16,578 bases of DNA from Chitinophaga pinensis (GCA_945872015.1 CAMBYJ010000012.1:1-16578); one strand, 5' to 3'; counted from the first letter of the stretch, positions 1-6,404 are shown. Made by a program: numbers and translations. Notes: generated by a model not told the origin, from the letters alone.

Positions 1-436
1 GACTACCTAATTCAAACACATTTTGTCCCGATAAAAGATGAGTAGCGACAAATGTCAATACCTCTAAATCGTAACCAGGCTTCTGATCAATATCTAATTT
101 GACTGCAACCATATTGGAAGGTGCCTGATCACCGAAGACCAATGAAAACAATCCATCGTTCATTCCTACAAATCCAAATCCATCTTTTTTTATTGCTAAC
201 AAATCTGTTTTAACAGGTCCCGAATTCTGAACTGCCACAATATGTACAGTTCCCTCGGGATATCGCTTATAAACATTGCTAAAAAGATAGGCTGCTTGCT
301 GGATAGAGAAGTGAGGGATATCATGTGAAATATCCACAACCATCACATCTGGGAAAACACTATAAAGCAATCCTTTTAAAGCACCAACATGATGATCATT
401 CGTTCCCCAATCGGTGGTCAGCGTTATTATCTTCAT
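1..436 (-). CDS. SAM hydroxide adenosyltransferase-fold protein (DUF62), 5' part only
   Basis: Translating the minus strand from the ATG at 436 gives 145 codons before the window edge, so the C-terminal part is missing. The start MKIITLTTDWG, the following NDHHVGALKG, and PDVMVVDISHDIP match the N-terminal domain of the DUF62 family (SAM hydrolase / chlorinase / fluorinase fold), whose members cleave S-adenosylmethionine to adenosine and methionine or halogenate it. Asp9 of TTDWG corresponds to the ribose-binding aspartate of the family. The usual VDPGVGxxR segment reads V69-QNSGPVKT, so the Asp and Arg of the classical Asp-Arg-His triad appear to be Gln70 and Thr77; the His would lie outside the window. 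Family assignment is good, while activity and substrate are open. The gene is divergent from the DUF721 gene and has its own promoter directly upstream. Confidence 0.82.
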   Translation of the reverse strand, partial: MKIITLTTDWGTNDHHVGALKGLLYSVFPDVMVVDISHDIPHFSIQQAAYLFSNVYKRYPEGTVHIVAVQNSGPVKTDLLAIKKDGFGFVGMNDGLFSLVFGDQAPSNMVAVKLDIDQKPGYDLEVLTFVATHLLSGQNVFELGS

Positions 437-442
437 TGTTGC

Positions 443-475
443 CAAATATAATTTATTTTAAACTTTAAATCGAAA
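443..475 (-). promoter_or_regulatory. Promoter of the DUF62 gene
   Basis: Read on the minus strand, TATATTTG (443-450) fits the Bacteroidota -7 consensus TAnnTTTG exactly. A TTTCG (471-475) lies 20 bases upstream as a -33-like element. The -7 box ends only seven bases before the ATG, so the transcript would have almost no leader. This is inference from the motif alone. Confidence 0.55.
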
Positions 476-517
476 GTATTATTTCCTTTATTCAACAATT
501 TTTTCCACCTTCGTTGT

Positions 518-808
518 ATGCGCAGAACCAATGAAAAATCATTAGGAAAAATACTTGAAGATGTTATTAAGGACAATAACCTTGGTGATGGAATTACTCA
601 GGCGAGAATAAATGAAATCTGGGTTGAATTAATGAGTAGACCTATCATTTCAAGAACTACAAAACTGCGTTTTATAAATAAGACCTTAACGATTTACCTT
701 ACCTCATCTGTCATCAGAAATGAGCTCGACTATCAAAAAGAAGAACTGAAGAAACAATTCAACGATCGACTTGGTGATGCTACTATTGAAAAAATCGAAT
801 TCAAATAA
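518..808 (+). CDS. DUF721 / DciA-like protein
   Basis: This 96-residue protein is a complete DUF721 domain. The pattern begins with an N-terminal helix, then QARINEIWVELM with its conserved Trp, then alternating strands ending in LTIYLTSSVIRNEL and a C-terminal helix plus IEKIEFK. DUF721 includes DciA, the helicase loader that helps place DnaB at the origin in many bacteria lacking DnaC. Small stand-alone DUF721 proteins are typical of Bacteroidota, but their role there is less directly shown, so a replication role is inferred. It converges on ndk across a bidirectional terminator. The ATG at 518 is preceded by no Shine-Dalgarno sequence. A degenerate -7 box, CACCTTCG at 506-513, sits immediately before the start, so the message may be leaderless, but this motif is weak. 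Confidence 0.82.
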   Translation: MRRTNEKSLGKILEDVIKDNNLGDGITQARINEIWVELMSRPIISRTTKLRFINKTLTIYLTSSVIRNELDYQKEELKKQFNDRLGDATIEKIEFK

Positions 809-811
809 AAA

Positions 812-836
812 AGGGCCTTTACAATGTAAGGGCCCT
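812..836. terminator. Bidirectional terminator between DUF721 gene and ndk
   Basis: AGGGCCTTTA (812-821) and TAAGGGCCCT (827-836) form a 10-bp stem with one T-G wobble around a five-base loop. The run of A before it gives ndk, on the minus strand, a classic U tract after the stem. The plus strand has only a weak T-containing tail. It lies between the two stop codons of convergent genes. Confidence 0.8.
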
Positions 837-856
837 CATTCATTAGTTATAGTTTA

Positions 857-1276
857 TTAAAATTTCTCTTGTGTAGAGAAATAAAAGTTGCCTTCAATTT
901 CTGCATTCTCATCACTGTCAGAACCGTGAACTGCATTTGCATCAATTGACTTTGCATATAAGTTACGAATTGTTCCTGGCTCTGCTTTAGCAGGGTCAGT
1001 AGCTCCGATAATTTTACGGAAGTCTTCAACTGCGTTATCTTTTTCTAAGATAGCAGCAACAATAGGTCCTGATGACATGTAACTTACTAAGTCATTGTAA
1101 AAAGGACGCTCTTTGTGTACTTCATAAAACTTACCAGCTGATTCAGCAGAAAGCTTTGTGTATTTCATGGCAACGATTTTAAAACCTGCCTTTGTAATGT
1201 GATCCAAGATAGCTCCGATATGTCCGTTTTCAACAGCATCAGGCTTAAGCATGGTAAATGTGCGATTAGTTCTCAT
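857..1276 (-). CDS. ndk: Nucleoside diphosphate kinase
   Basis: The enzyme transfers the gamma phosphate of ATP to nucleoside diphosphates through a phosphohistidine, balancing NTP and dNTP pools in the cytosol. The 139 residues match the usual length. The family signature is complete: TFTMLKPDAV near the N terminus, the Y-x-x-H-K-x-R-P-F-Y substrate segment around residues 51-60, GATDPAKAEPGTIR at 91-104, and the catalytic NAVHGSDS with His117. The gene is monocistronic, with its own promoter overlapping that of the divergent DHH gene and a strong terminator just after the stop. The start at 1276 gives the conserved N terminus without extension. Nothing is missing. Confidence 0.98.
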   Translation of the reverse strand: MRTNRTFTMLKPDAVENGHIGAILDHITKAGFKIVAMKYTKLSAESAGKFYEVHKERPFYNDLVSYMSSGPIVAAILEKDNAVEDFRKIIGATDPAKAEPGTIRNLYAKSIDANAVHGSDSDENAEIEGNFYFSTQEKF

Positions 1277-1295
1277 CTTATTTTATTGTCTTTTA

Positions 1296-1326
1296 TTGGG
1301 CTGCAAAGGTAATTGGATTAAATTTG
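1296..1326 (+). promoter_or_regulatory. Promoter of the DHH-FKBP operon
   Basis: TTG (1296-1298), a 20-base spacer and TAAATTTG (1319-1326) match the Bacteroidota consensus. The -7 box ends ten bases before the ATG at 1336, so the leader would be only a few bases. The box contains the in-frame TTG at 1324, which rules against that codon as the translation start. Confidence 0.65.
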
Positions 1327-1334
1327 ACACACAA
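1304..1334 (-). promoter_or_regulatory. Promoter of ndk
   Basis: On the minus strand TTG (1332-1334), a 20-base spacer and TACCTTTG (1304-1311) match the Bacteroidota -33/-7 consensus. Transcription would start near 1298, leaving a leader of about 20 bases. The motif lies almost entirely within the promoter of the DHH gene on the other strand. Confidence 0.65.
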
Positions 1335-1335
1335 T

Positions 1336-2352
1336 ATGAAACCCCATTTTGATCAAAATAAAATCGATTCAGTTAAATCGCTGATTTTAAGTAGTAAGCG
1401 CATTGTAATTACCACGCATTACAAACCAGACGGCGATGCTTTGGGTTCTTCATTGGGATTATGGGCGTATTTAAAGTCGCTGAACATACATGCAGACGTT
1501 GTTTTGCCAAGTGAATTTCCTAATTTTTTGAAGTGGATGCACGGCAGTAGTGAAACGATAGATTTTTCAAAAACACCTCATGAAGCAGCAGAACTAATTA
1601 ATCAGGCTGACCTGCTTTTTTGTCTTGACTTTAACGATCCTACCAGAACAGAAGGAATGAGTGATTTGCTTAATAAGTCTACGGCAAAGAAAATAATGAT
1701 AGACCATCATTTGGCGCCAAAGGATTTTTGCGATTATACCTTTTCGTTTCCTTCTATTGGATCTACTTGTGAACTGATTGTACATTTCATAGAGGCATTA
1801 GATGGTATTTCTCTAATAACAATGGATAGTGCTGCGTGTCTTTATGCAGGCATTATGACCGATACTGGAAGCTTTCGCTTCAGTAGTGTAACTGCAGAAA
1901 CACATCGCGTAGTTGGTATATTACTCAATACAGGTATGCGTAACGATTTTGTACATGAAGCTGTTTATGATACCTCTTCGGAAGATCGCTTACGTTTTTT
2001 GGGACATGTATTACTCAACAATATGTTTGTTTTGAATGATCATAAGGCTGTCTATTTTCTGTGTACAAAAGATGACATGAAACGATTCAATCATCAGTCT
2101 GGCGACTTAGAAGGAATTGTCAATTATGGCTTGAGTATCGATGGAATTAAAATGGCTGTTTTATTTAGTGAACGCGATGGAATAATTAAAATATCTTTCC
2201 GTTCGAAAGGTGATTACTCCGTGAAAGACCTTGCTGAAAAGCATTTTGAAGGCGGGGGACATAAGAACGCAGCAGGAGGGAAATCGAATTTAACGTTGGA
2301 GGAAACTATTCAAAAGTTTAAAACTATTTTAAAGGAAAATAATCATGCGTAA
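1336..2352 (+). CDS. DHH/DHHA1 family phosphoesterase (NrnA-like)
   Basis: Members of this family hydrolyse very short RNAs (nanoRNase), pAp or cyclic/linear dinucleotides with two Mn ions. The 338-residue protein has the DHH domain followed by DHHA1. Visible metal-binding motifs are TTHYKPDGDALG (residues 26-37), FCLDFND (95-101), MIDHH (121-125, the namesake DHH) and GIMTDTGSFRF (172-182); the substrate-binding GGGHKNAAGG is at 306-315. All expected metal ligands are present, so it should be active. Whether it acts as an oligoribonuclease, pAp phosphatase or c-di-AMP/pApA hydrolase cannot be told from sequence. An in-frame TTG at 1324 would add four residues but lies inside the -7 box, so the ATG at 1336 is preferred. 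Its last eight bases overlap the start of the GldI-like gene, so the two are co-translated. Confidence 0.93.
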   Translation: MKPHFDQNKIDSVKSLILSSKRIVITTHYKPDGDALGSSLGLWAYLKSLNIHADVVLPSEFPNFLKWMHGSSETIDFSKTPHEAAELINQADLLFCLDFNDPTRTEGMSDLLNKSTAKKIMIDHHLAPKDFCDYTFSFPSIGSTCELIVHFIEALDGISLITMDSAACLYAGIMTDTGSFRFSSVTAETHRVVGILLNTGMRNDFVHEAVYDTSSEDRLRFLGHVLLNNMFVLNDHKAVYFLCTKDDMKRFNHQSGDLEGIVNYGLSIDGIKMAVLFSERDGIIKISFRSKGDYSVKDLAEKHFEGGGHKNAAGGKSNLTLEETIQKFKTILKENNHA

Positions 2353-2911
2353 ATTATCGCATTCACTGCTAAAACTGGTTATTTGCGCTATTCCCTTTAT
2401 TTATGCCTGCGGCGGATCAGAAGGAACCAGCGAAGCTGAAACAGAAGTGATATATAGTGGAAATGATCAAATTAATTCGAAGGATAAAGAATCGTTGATT
2501 GACCGCAACAAGAAAATGATTTTGCTGGAGCAAGAAAAAATTGATTCTTTTATTTCGAAGAGCAATTTGAAAATGGAGAAAACTAAAACAGGTATTCACT
2601 ATTCGATTGAAAAACTTGGTAAAGGTGAGCAACCTAAAAACCTTGCAGAAGTCGAGTTGAAATATAAAATCCATTTGCTTAACGGCGACTATTGTTATTC
2701 GAGTGATAGCTCAGGTGTAATGCAAATTAAAATTGGTCAGAGTAACGAGCCTACAGGATTACAAGAAGCATTGCAATTAATTCCTTGCGGTTCAATAGCA
2801 ACCATTATTATCCCTTCTTATTTGGCTTATGGCATCAGTGGCGACGGAAACAAAATTGGCGGTCAGGCCAGCCTAGTTTATAACATCGAATTATTAAAAG
2901 TAAAAAATTAA
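2345..2911 (+). CDS. gldI: GldI-like FKBP-type peptidyl-prolyl isomerase lipoprotein
   Basis: This is a 188-residue secreted lipoprotein: a positively charged start and hydrophobic stretch lead to the lipobox IYAC with acylated Cys22, followed by GGSEG. An acidic, probably helical linker (about 45-75) precedes one FKBP domain (about 80-188) with LKYKIHLLNG, GLQEAL, IIIPSYLAYG and a final VYNIELLKV strand. The nearest known relative is GldI of Flavobacterium, a lipoprotein of the gliding / type IX secretion machinery; as I recall it also follows a DHH gene there. The usual G-x-x-F-D-S-S of active FKBPs reads GDYCYSS, so the catalytic Phe-Asp pair seems lost and isomerase activity is doubtful. 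It overlaps the DHH gene by eight bases (ATGCGTAA) and is followed six bases later by a second FKBP lipoprotein. Confidence 0.8.
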   Translation: MRKLSHSLLKLVICAIPFIYACGGSEGTSEAETEVIYSGNDQINSKDKESLIDRNKKMILLEQEKIDSFISKSNLKMEKTKTGIHYSIEKLGKGEQPKNLAEVELKYKIHLLNGDYCYSSDSSGVMQIKIGQSNEPTGLQEALQLIPCGSIATIIIPSYLAYGISGDGNKIGGQASLVYNIELLKVKN

Positions 2912-2917
2912 TACATC

Positions 2918-3790
2918 ATGATTCAAAGCAGTAGATTAATTGACTCGATTTTTTCAGCAGTATTAATCAGTGTAACAGTTCTTACATCTTGTAATAAAAA
3001 CGGGTACGAAAAAACCGAAAGTGGATTAGAGTATAAAATCATCGAATCAAAAAAAGGTCGTAAGCCAAAGCTAACGGATGTTTTACGAATGAATATTACG
3101 TTTACATGTCAATCGGACTCTACCTTTTCAGACAATAAACTATATATTACAGAATTATACCAACCAGCTTTTAAAGGTGGTATTGAAGAAGGATTTGCGT
3201 TAATGACAGAAGGTGATTCAGCATGTTTTTTAATTCCATCTGATTCCGTATTCAAATATATCTTCAAACAGGCAATGCCTGCATTTATCAAATCAGGAGA
3301 AAAAATTCGAATTGATGTGCGCTTGCTAGAAGTAAAAACTAAAGAAGAGTTTGAGAAGCTCGCGAATGCAGAAATAAACGAATACATTCAGCAAGATAAA
3401 TTAGAGACGGAGAACTTCATGGCTCAGAATAATTTATCGGGCACACAAATTTCTCCGGGATGTCAGTTTATCATTTTAAAAGAGGGTAGTGGTAGCTTTC
3501 CAGCTGCGGGCGATACGGTAAGAATACGTTTTACAGCGAAGATAATCACAGGTGAAATTTTCGAATCATCAAAGCAGATTGGAAAAGACTTTCAATATGT
3601 GATGGGCGCACCAGAGGTTCCAACGATATGGGATAATTCAACTGCTAATTTAAAAGTTGGCGGACTTTACAGAATTATATTCGATACTAAAAACAGAAAA
3701 GGACTGCCAGGAACAAACAAGTTAAAAGGACCAGGACCGGTTATCTATGATGTTGAGCTGATATCTATAAATGGAAAAGCCTCCGTTTAA
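2918..3790 (+). CDS. Tandem FKBP-like domain lipoprotein
   Basis: This 290-residue protein has a hydrophobic N terminus and lipobox LTSC with Cys25, so it should be anchored in the envelope and face the periplasm or surface. Two FKBP-like domains follow: about 30-140, starting SGLEYKIIE and ending IRIDVRLLEV, and about 175-286, starting with GCQFIILKEG and ending in VIYDVELIS. A charged helix (about 143-173) links them, similar to the linker before the single domain of the upstream protein. Both domains have drifted: neither has an intact P-x-x-x-A-Y-G segment, and only the second keeps a recognisable GEIFESS. Enzyme activity is therefore unlikely, and a chaperone or scaffold role is inferred. 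It is the last gene of the DHH operon; its stop codon lies inside the shared terminator loop. Confidence 0.75.
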   Translation: MIQSSRLIDSIFSAVLISVTVLTSCNKNGYEKTESGLEYKIIESKKGRKPKLTDVLRMNITFTCQSDSTFSDNKLYITELYQPAFKGGIEEGFALMTEGDSACFLIPSDSVFKYIFKQAMPAFIKSGEKIRIDVRLLEVKTKEEFEKLANAEINEYIQQDKLETENFMAQNNLSGTQISPGCQFIILKEGSGSFPAAGDTVRIRFTAKIITGEIFESSKQIGKDFQYVMGAPEVPTIWDNSTANLKVGGLYRIIFDTKNRKGLPGTNKLKGPGPVIYDVELISINGKASV

Positions 3791-3803
3791 ACAGAGGCCT
3801 TTC
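3776..3803. terminator. Shared terminator of the FKBP operon and the oxoamine synthase gene
   Basis: AAAG-CCTC (3776-3783) pairs with GAGG-(C)-CTTT (3794-3802), leaving one bulged base, around a loop holding GTTTAAAC. T-rich sequence follows on the plus strand and TTTTCC on the minus strand, so it can serve both convergent genes. The TAA stop of the FKBP gene (3788-3790) is in the loop. Confidence 0.65.
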
Positions 3804-3825
3804 TAAAATATGTTCTAAATTTTTA

Positions 3826-5076
3826 TTACGATAGTGAAGTAACAATCTTATCTAGGTTATATTTTCCTGCCTGTAAATTCTTTTTAACGTCTTTAAAGGC
3901 ATTTATTGTATACGTTACATCTTCTAAAGTATGAACAGCTGTAGGAATCAAACGTAACATGATTACACCTTTAGGAACTACAGGATAAACAACCATTGAG
4001 CAGAAGATATCGTAGTTCTCACGTAAGTCAAGAATAAGATTTGTCGCTTCTGGAATAGTTCCGTTTAAGTAAACAGGAGTAACCGGTGAGTCTGTGTTTC
4101 CTAATTCAAAACCTTCAGCCTTTAAACCTGATTGAAGTGCATTTGTAATCTCCCATAATTTGTCTTTCAACTCAGGCTGCGTTCTTAATAATTCAAGACG
4201 CTTCAGAGCTCCAATTACTAATGGCATTGGTAACGACTTAGCAAAAATTTGCGAACGCATATTGTAACGTAAATATTCAACTACTTGCTCTTCGCTGCTG
4301 ATGAAAGCACCAATTAAAGCCATTGATTTTGCAAAAGTTCCGAAGTATATATCAACTCCATCTTGTACCCCTTGATGTTCTGCTGTACCAGCACCAGTTT
4401 TACCCATTGTACCGAATCCATGCGCATCATCTACCAACAAACGGAAATTGAATTGCTTTTTTAACTCTACAATTTCTTTCAATTTTCCTTGGTCGCCCGA
4501 CATACCAAAAACACCTTCCGTAATAACGAGAATAGCGCCATTGGTATTTTCAACAAGCTTAGTAGCTCTCTCTAATTGCTTTACAAGATTGTTGATATCG
4601 TTATGTGGATAAACAAAACGTTTACCCATATGAAGACGTAATCCATCGATGATACAAGCATGCGATTCAGAATCGTAAACAATTACATCGTGACGGTCAA
4701 CCAAAGCATCAATTGCACTCATAATTCCTTGATATCCGAAATTCAATAAGATCGTATCTTCTTTACTCATGAAGCTTGATAATTCTGCTTCTAGCTTTTC
4801 ATGTGGATTAGAATTACCCGACATCATACGAGCACCCATTGGTAGGGCAAATCCATACATTTTAGCGCCTTCTTCGTCAGCCTTTCTTACTTCTGGGTGG
4901 TTAGCTAATCCAAGGTAATTATTTAAACTCCATACTAATCTTTCCTTTCCACGAAAGATCATCTTGTTCGAAATATCTCCTTCTAACTTTGGAAATGTAA
5001 AATATCCGTGGGCATCCTTTGCATGCATCCCTAATGGTCCGCGGTTTTGCTTTAGCTTTTCAAATAAATCAATCAT
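3826..5076 (-). CDS. PLP-dependent alpha-oxoamine synthase, serine palmitoyltransferase-like
   Basis: The family condenses an amino acid with an acyl thioester and releases CO2; members include KBL (glycine C-acetyltransferase), BioF (8-amino-7-oxononanoate synthase), serine palmitoyltransferase and cysteate acyltransferase. The 416 residues show the full fold: WSLNNYLGLANHP (49-61), YDSESHAC with the PLP-stacking His139, LLVDDAHGFG with Asp216 and His219, and GTFAKSM with the Schiff-base Lys250. The N-terminal extension before NNYLG and the TFAKSMALIGAF signature suit the Bacteroidota group linked to sphingolipid or sulfonolipid base formation rather than biotin synthesis, and no bio genes are nearby. 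The exact amino acid and acyl donor cannot be read from sequence. It is transcribed alone from its own promoter with a leader of about 50 bases. Confidence 0.85.
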   Translation of the reverse strand: MIDLFEKLKQNRGPLGMHAKDAHGYFTFPKLEGDISNKMIFRGKERLVWSLNNYLGLANHPEVRKADEEGAKMYGFALPMGARMMSGNSNPHEKLEAELSSFMSKEDTILLNFGYQGIMSAIDALVDRHDVIVYDSESHACIIDGLRLHMGKRFVYPHNDINNLVKQLERATKLVENTNGAILVITEGVFGMSGDQGKLKEIVELKKQFNFRLLVDDAHGFGTMGKTGAGTAEHQGVQDGVDIYFGTFAKSMALIGAFISSEEQVVEYLRYNMRSQIFAKSLPMPLVIGALKRLELLRTQPELKDKLWEITNALQSGLKAEGFELGNTDSPVTPVYLNGTIPEATNLILDLRENYDIFCSMVVYPVVPKGVIMLRLIPTAVHTLEDVTYTINAFKDVKKNLQAGKYNLDKIVTSLS

Positions 5077-5127
5077 TCTATTTTTTGTTAAGTTTTAATC
5101 TTGTTAAATCAACTTCAAAAGTGAGGA

Positions 5128-5160
5128 CAAAATTAACTTTTAATTGCTTAACATTATCAA
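5128..5160 (-). promoter_or_regulatory. Promoter of the oxoamine synthase gene
   Basis: On the minus strand TAATTTTG (5128-5135) fits TAnnTTTG exactly. A TTG (5158-5160) lies 22 bases upstream, slightly longer than the preferred spacing. The predicted leader is about 45-50 bases, AT-rich and without Shine-Dalgarno. Confidence 0.45.
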
Positions 5161-5211
5161 TATTTTTAACAAGTTCTTGTTTAATAGATGATATTTGATA
5201 GTCTAATTAGT

Positions 5212-5219
5212 TAAATTTG
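5212..5219 (+). promoter_or_regulatory. Promoter (-7 box) of the bamD cluster
   Basis: TAAATTTG is an exact match to the Bacteroidota -7 consensus, 17 bases before the bamD start. No good -33 TTG is seen at 19-21 bases upstream, so either the -33 is degenerate or an activator helps. Motif-based inference. Confidence 0.5.
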
Positions 5220-5236
5220 CCCATATTTTATAGAAA

Positions 5237-6046
5237 ATGAAGAAAGGAATAGCCTTCCTAGTAATGGTTTTGGTAATATCATCATGCAGTAAGTTTCAGA
5301 AGCTTACGAAGAATCCAGATATGGATGCCAAGTACAGCGGAGCGGTGAAATACTACGATAAAAAGGATTATTACCACGCTTTACAACTTTTTGAAGAGCT
5401 TATTTCAGTTTATCGTGGTACGTCTAAGGCGGAAGATTCTTATTACTACTATTCCTATTGTACTTTTTATGTAGATGATTATCAGACGGCGGCTTATTAT
5501 TTCAATAATTTCGTTCAAACATTCCCAAACAGTAAGTATGCAGAAGAGGCGCAGTACATGTATGCCTACTGTTATTACCTAGATAGTCCAATTTCCAGTT
5601 TAGATCAAACCTCAACATTAGAGGCAATCGAAAAATTTCAGCTCTTCATAAATCGCTATCCCCAAGGAACCAAAGTAGAAGAGGCTAATATAAGGATTGA
5701 CGAATTACGTAAAAAACTGGAAGACAAGTCGTTTGAAATTGCTCTACTGTATTTTAACATGGAGGAATACAAAGCTTCAATTGTTGCATTCGAAAGTTTA
5801 ATAAACAATTACCCTGGCACGGAATACAAGGAATTAGCACTTTTTACAATGTTAAAAGGGCAATTTACCTATGCTAGCATGAGCATTGATACAAAAAAAG
5901 AAGAACGATTTAAAAATACTTTAGATATCTATTACAAATTAGTAGATAATTTCCCGCAAAGTAGGTATCTTCGCGACGCAGAAAAATTATTTGATGCTTC
6001 CAAATTAGAGCTCAAAAAATTTGAAGCGCCAGTAAAAAATTCATAA
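5237..6046 (+). CDS. bamD: Outer membrane protein assembly lipoprotein BamD
   Basis: BamD is the essential periplasmic lipoprotein of the BAM complex that works with BamA to fold beta-barrel proteins into the outer membrane. The 269-residue protein starts with a short signal sequence and lipobox ISSC with Cys17. Tetratricopeptide-type helices follow, with the recurrent end-of-repeat pattern hydrophobic-P-x-(S/G)-x-x-x-x-(E/D)-(A/L): TFPNSKYAEEA (95-105), RYPQGTKVEEA (140-150), NYPGTEYKELA (191-201) and NFPQSRYLRDA (238-248). The first repeat after the lipobox (about 34-60) carries the YYDKKDYYHALQLFEEL signature of the YfiO family. Length and order match family members of this phylum. It opens the long cluster of bamD, rpoZ, coaBC, porD-like and recN, 28 bases before rpoZ. 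Confidence 0.93.
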   Translation: MKKGIAFLVMVLVISSCSKFQKLTKNPDMDAKYSGAVKYYDKKDYYHALQLFEELISVYRGTSKAEDSYYYYSYCTFYVDDYQTAAYYFNNFVQTFPNSKYAEEAQYMYAYCYYLDSPISSLDQTSTLEAIEKFQLFINRYPQGTKVEEANIRIDELRKKLEDKSFEIALLYFNMEEYKASIVAFESLINNYPGTEYKELALFTMLKGQFTYASMSIDTKKEERFKNTLDIYYKLVDNFPQSRYLRDAEKLFDASKLELKKFEAPVKNS

Positions 6047-6074
6047 TTGATAAAAACGATAATTATTCCTAAAC

Positions 6075-6398
6075 ATGGCAAACTATAAATCTTCTACCAA
6101 CACAACTGTTACTCGCGACCTGTTGAACTTTGAAGAAAAGACAGGTAACATCTACGAATCAATTGTAGTTTTATCTCGTCGTTCTAATCACATTGCAGCA
6201 GAAATGAAAGAAGAATTAACAGATAAATTATCTGAATTCGCTTCTGCAACAGACAATTTAGAAGAGATTTTCGAAAACCGTGAACAAATTGAGATTTCTA
6301 AGCACTATGAGCGTTTACCAAAACCAACATTGGTATCTATTCAGGAGTTTTTAGATGGTAAAATCTATCATAGAAATCCACTAAAGGATCAAGAATAA
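6075..6398 (+). CDS. rpoZ: RNA polymerase omega subunit (Rpb6-like)
   Basis: Omega helps fold and hold the beta' subunit in RNA polymerase. The 107-residue protein is the Bacteroidota type: after an N-terminal stretch with TVTRDLLNFEEKTGNIYESI comes the family core VVLSRRSNHIAAEMKEEL with the conserved basic residues, then a C-terminal part with PKPTLVSIQEFLDGKI and YHRNP. It differs from the shorter proteobacterial form, so naming rests on the core motif and on its place between bamD and coaBC, the usual arrangement in Flavobacteriia. It sits 28 bases after bamD and 6 bases before coaBC, so it is co-transcribed. Its codons look like those of highly expressed genes in this window. Confidence 0.92.
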   Translation: MANYKSSTNTTVTRDLLNFEEKTGNIYESIVVLSRRSNHIAAEMKEELTDKLSEFASATDNLEEIFENREQIEISKHYERLPKPTLVSIQEFLDGKIYHRNPLKDQE

Positions 6399-6404
6399 TT
6401 AATT

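Noticed and set aside
847..1029. Minus-strand open frame overlapping ndk
   Set aside because: It overlaps ndk on the same strand in another frame; ndk is certain and the shadow has no family features.
3826..5076. Naming the oxoamine synthase bioF or kbl
   Set aside because: No biotin or threonine-degradation genes lie nearby and the signature around Lys250 suits the lipid-linked group better, so a specific symbol is not supported.
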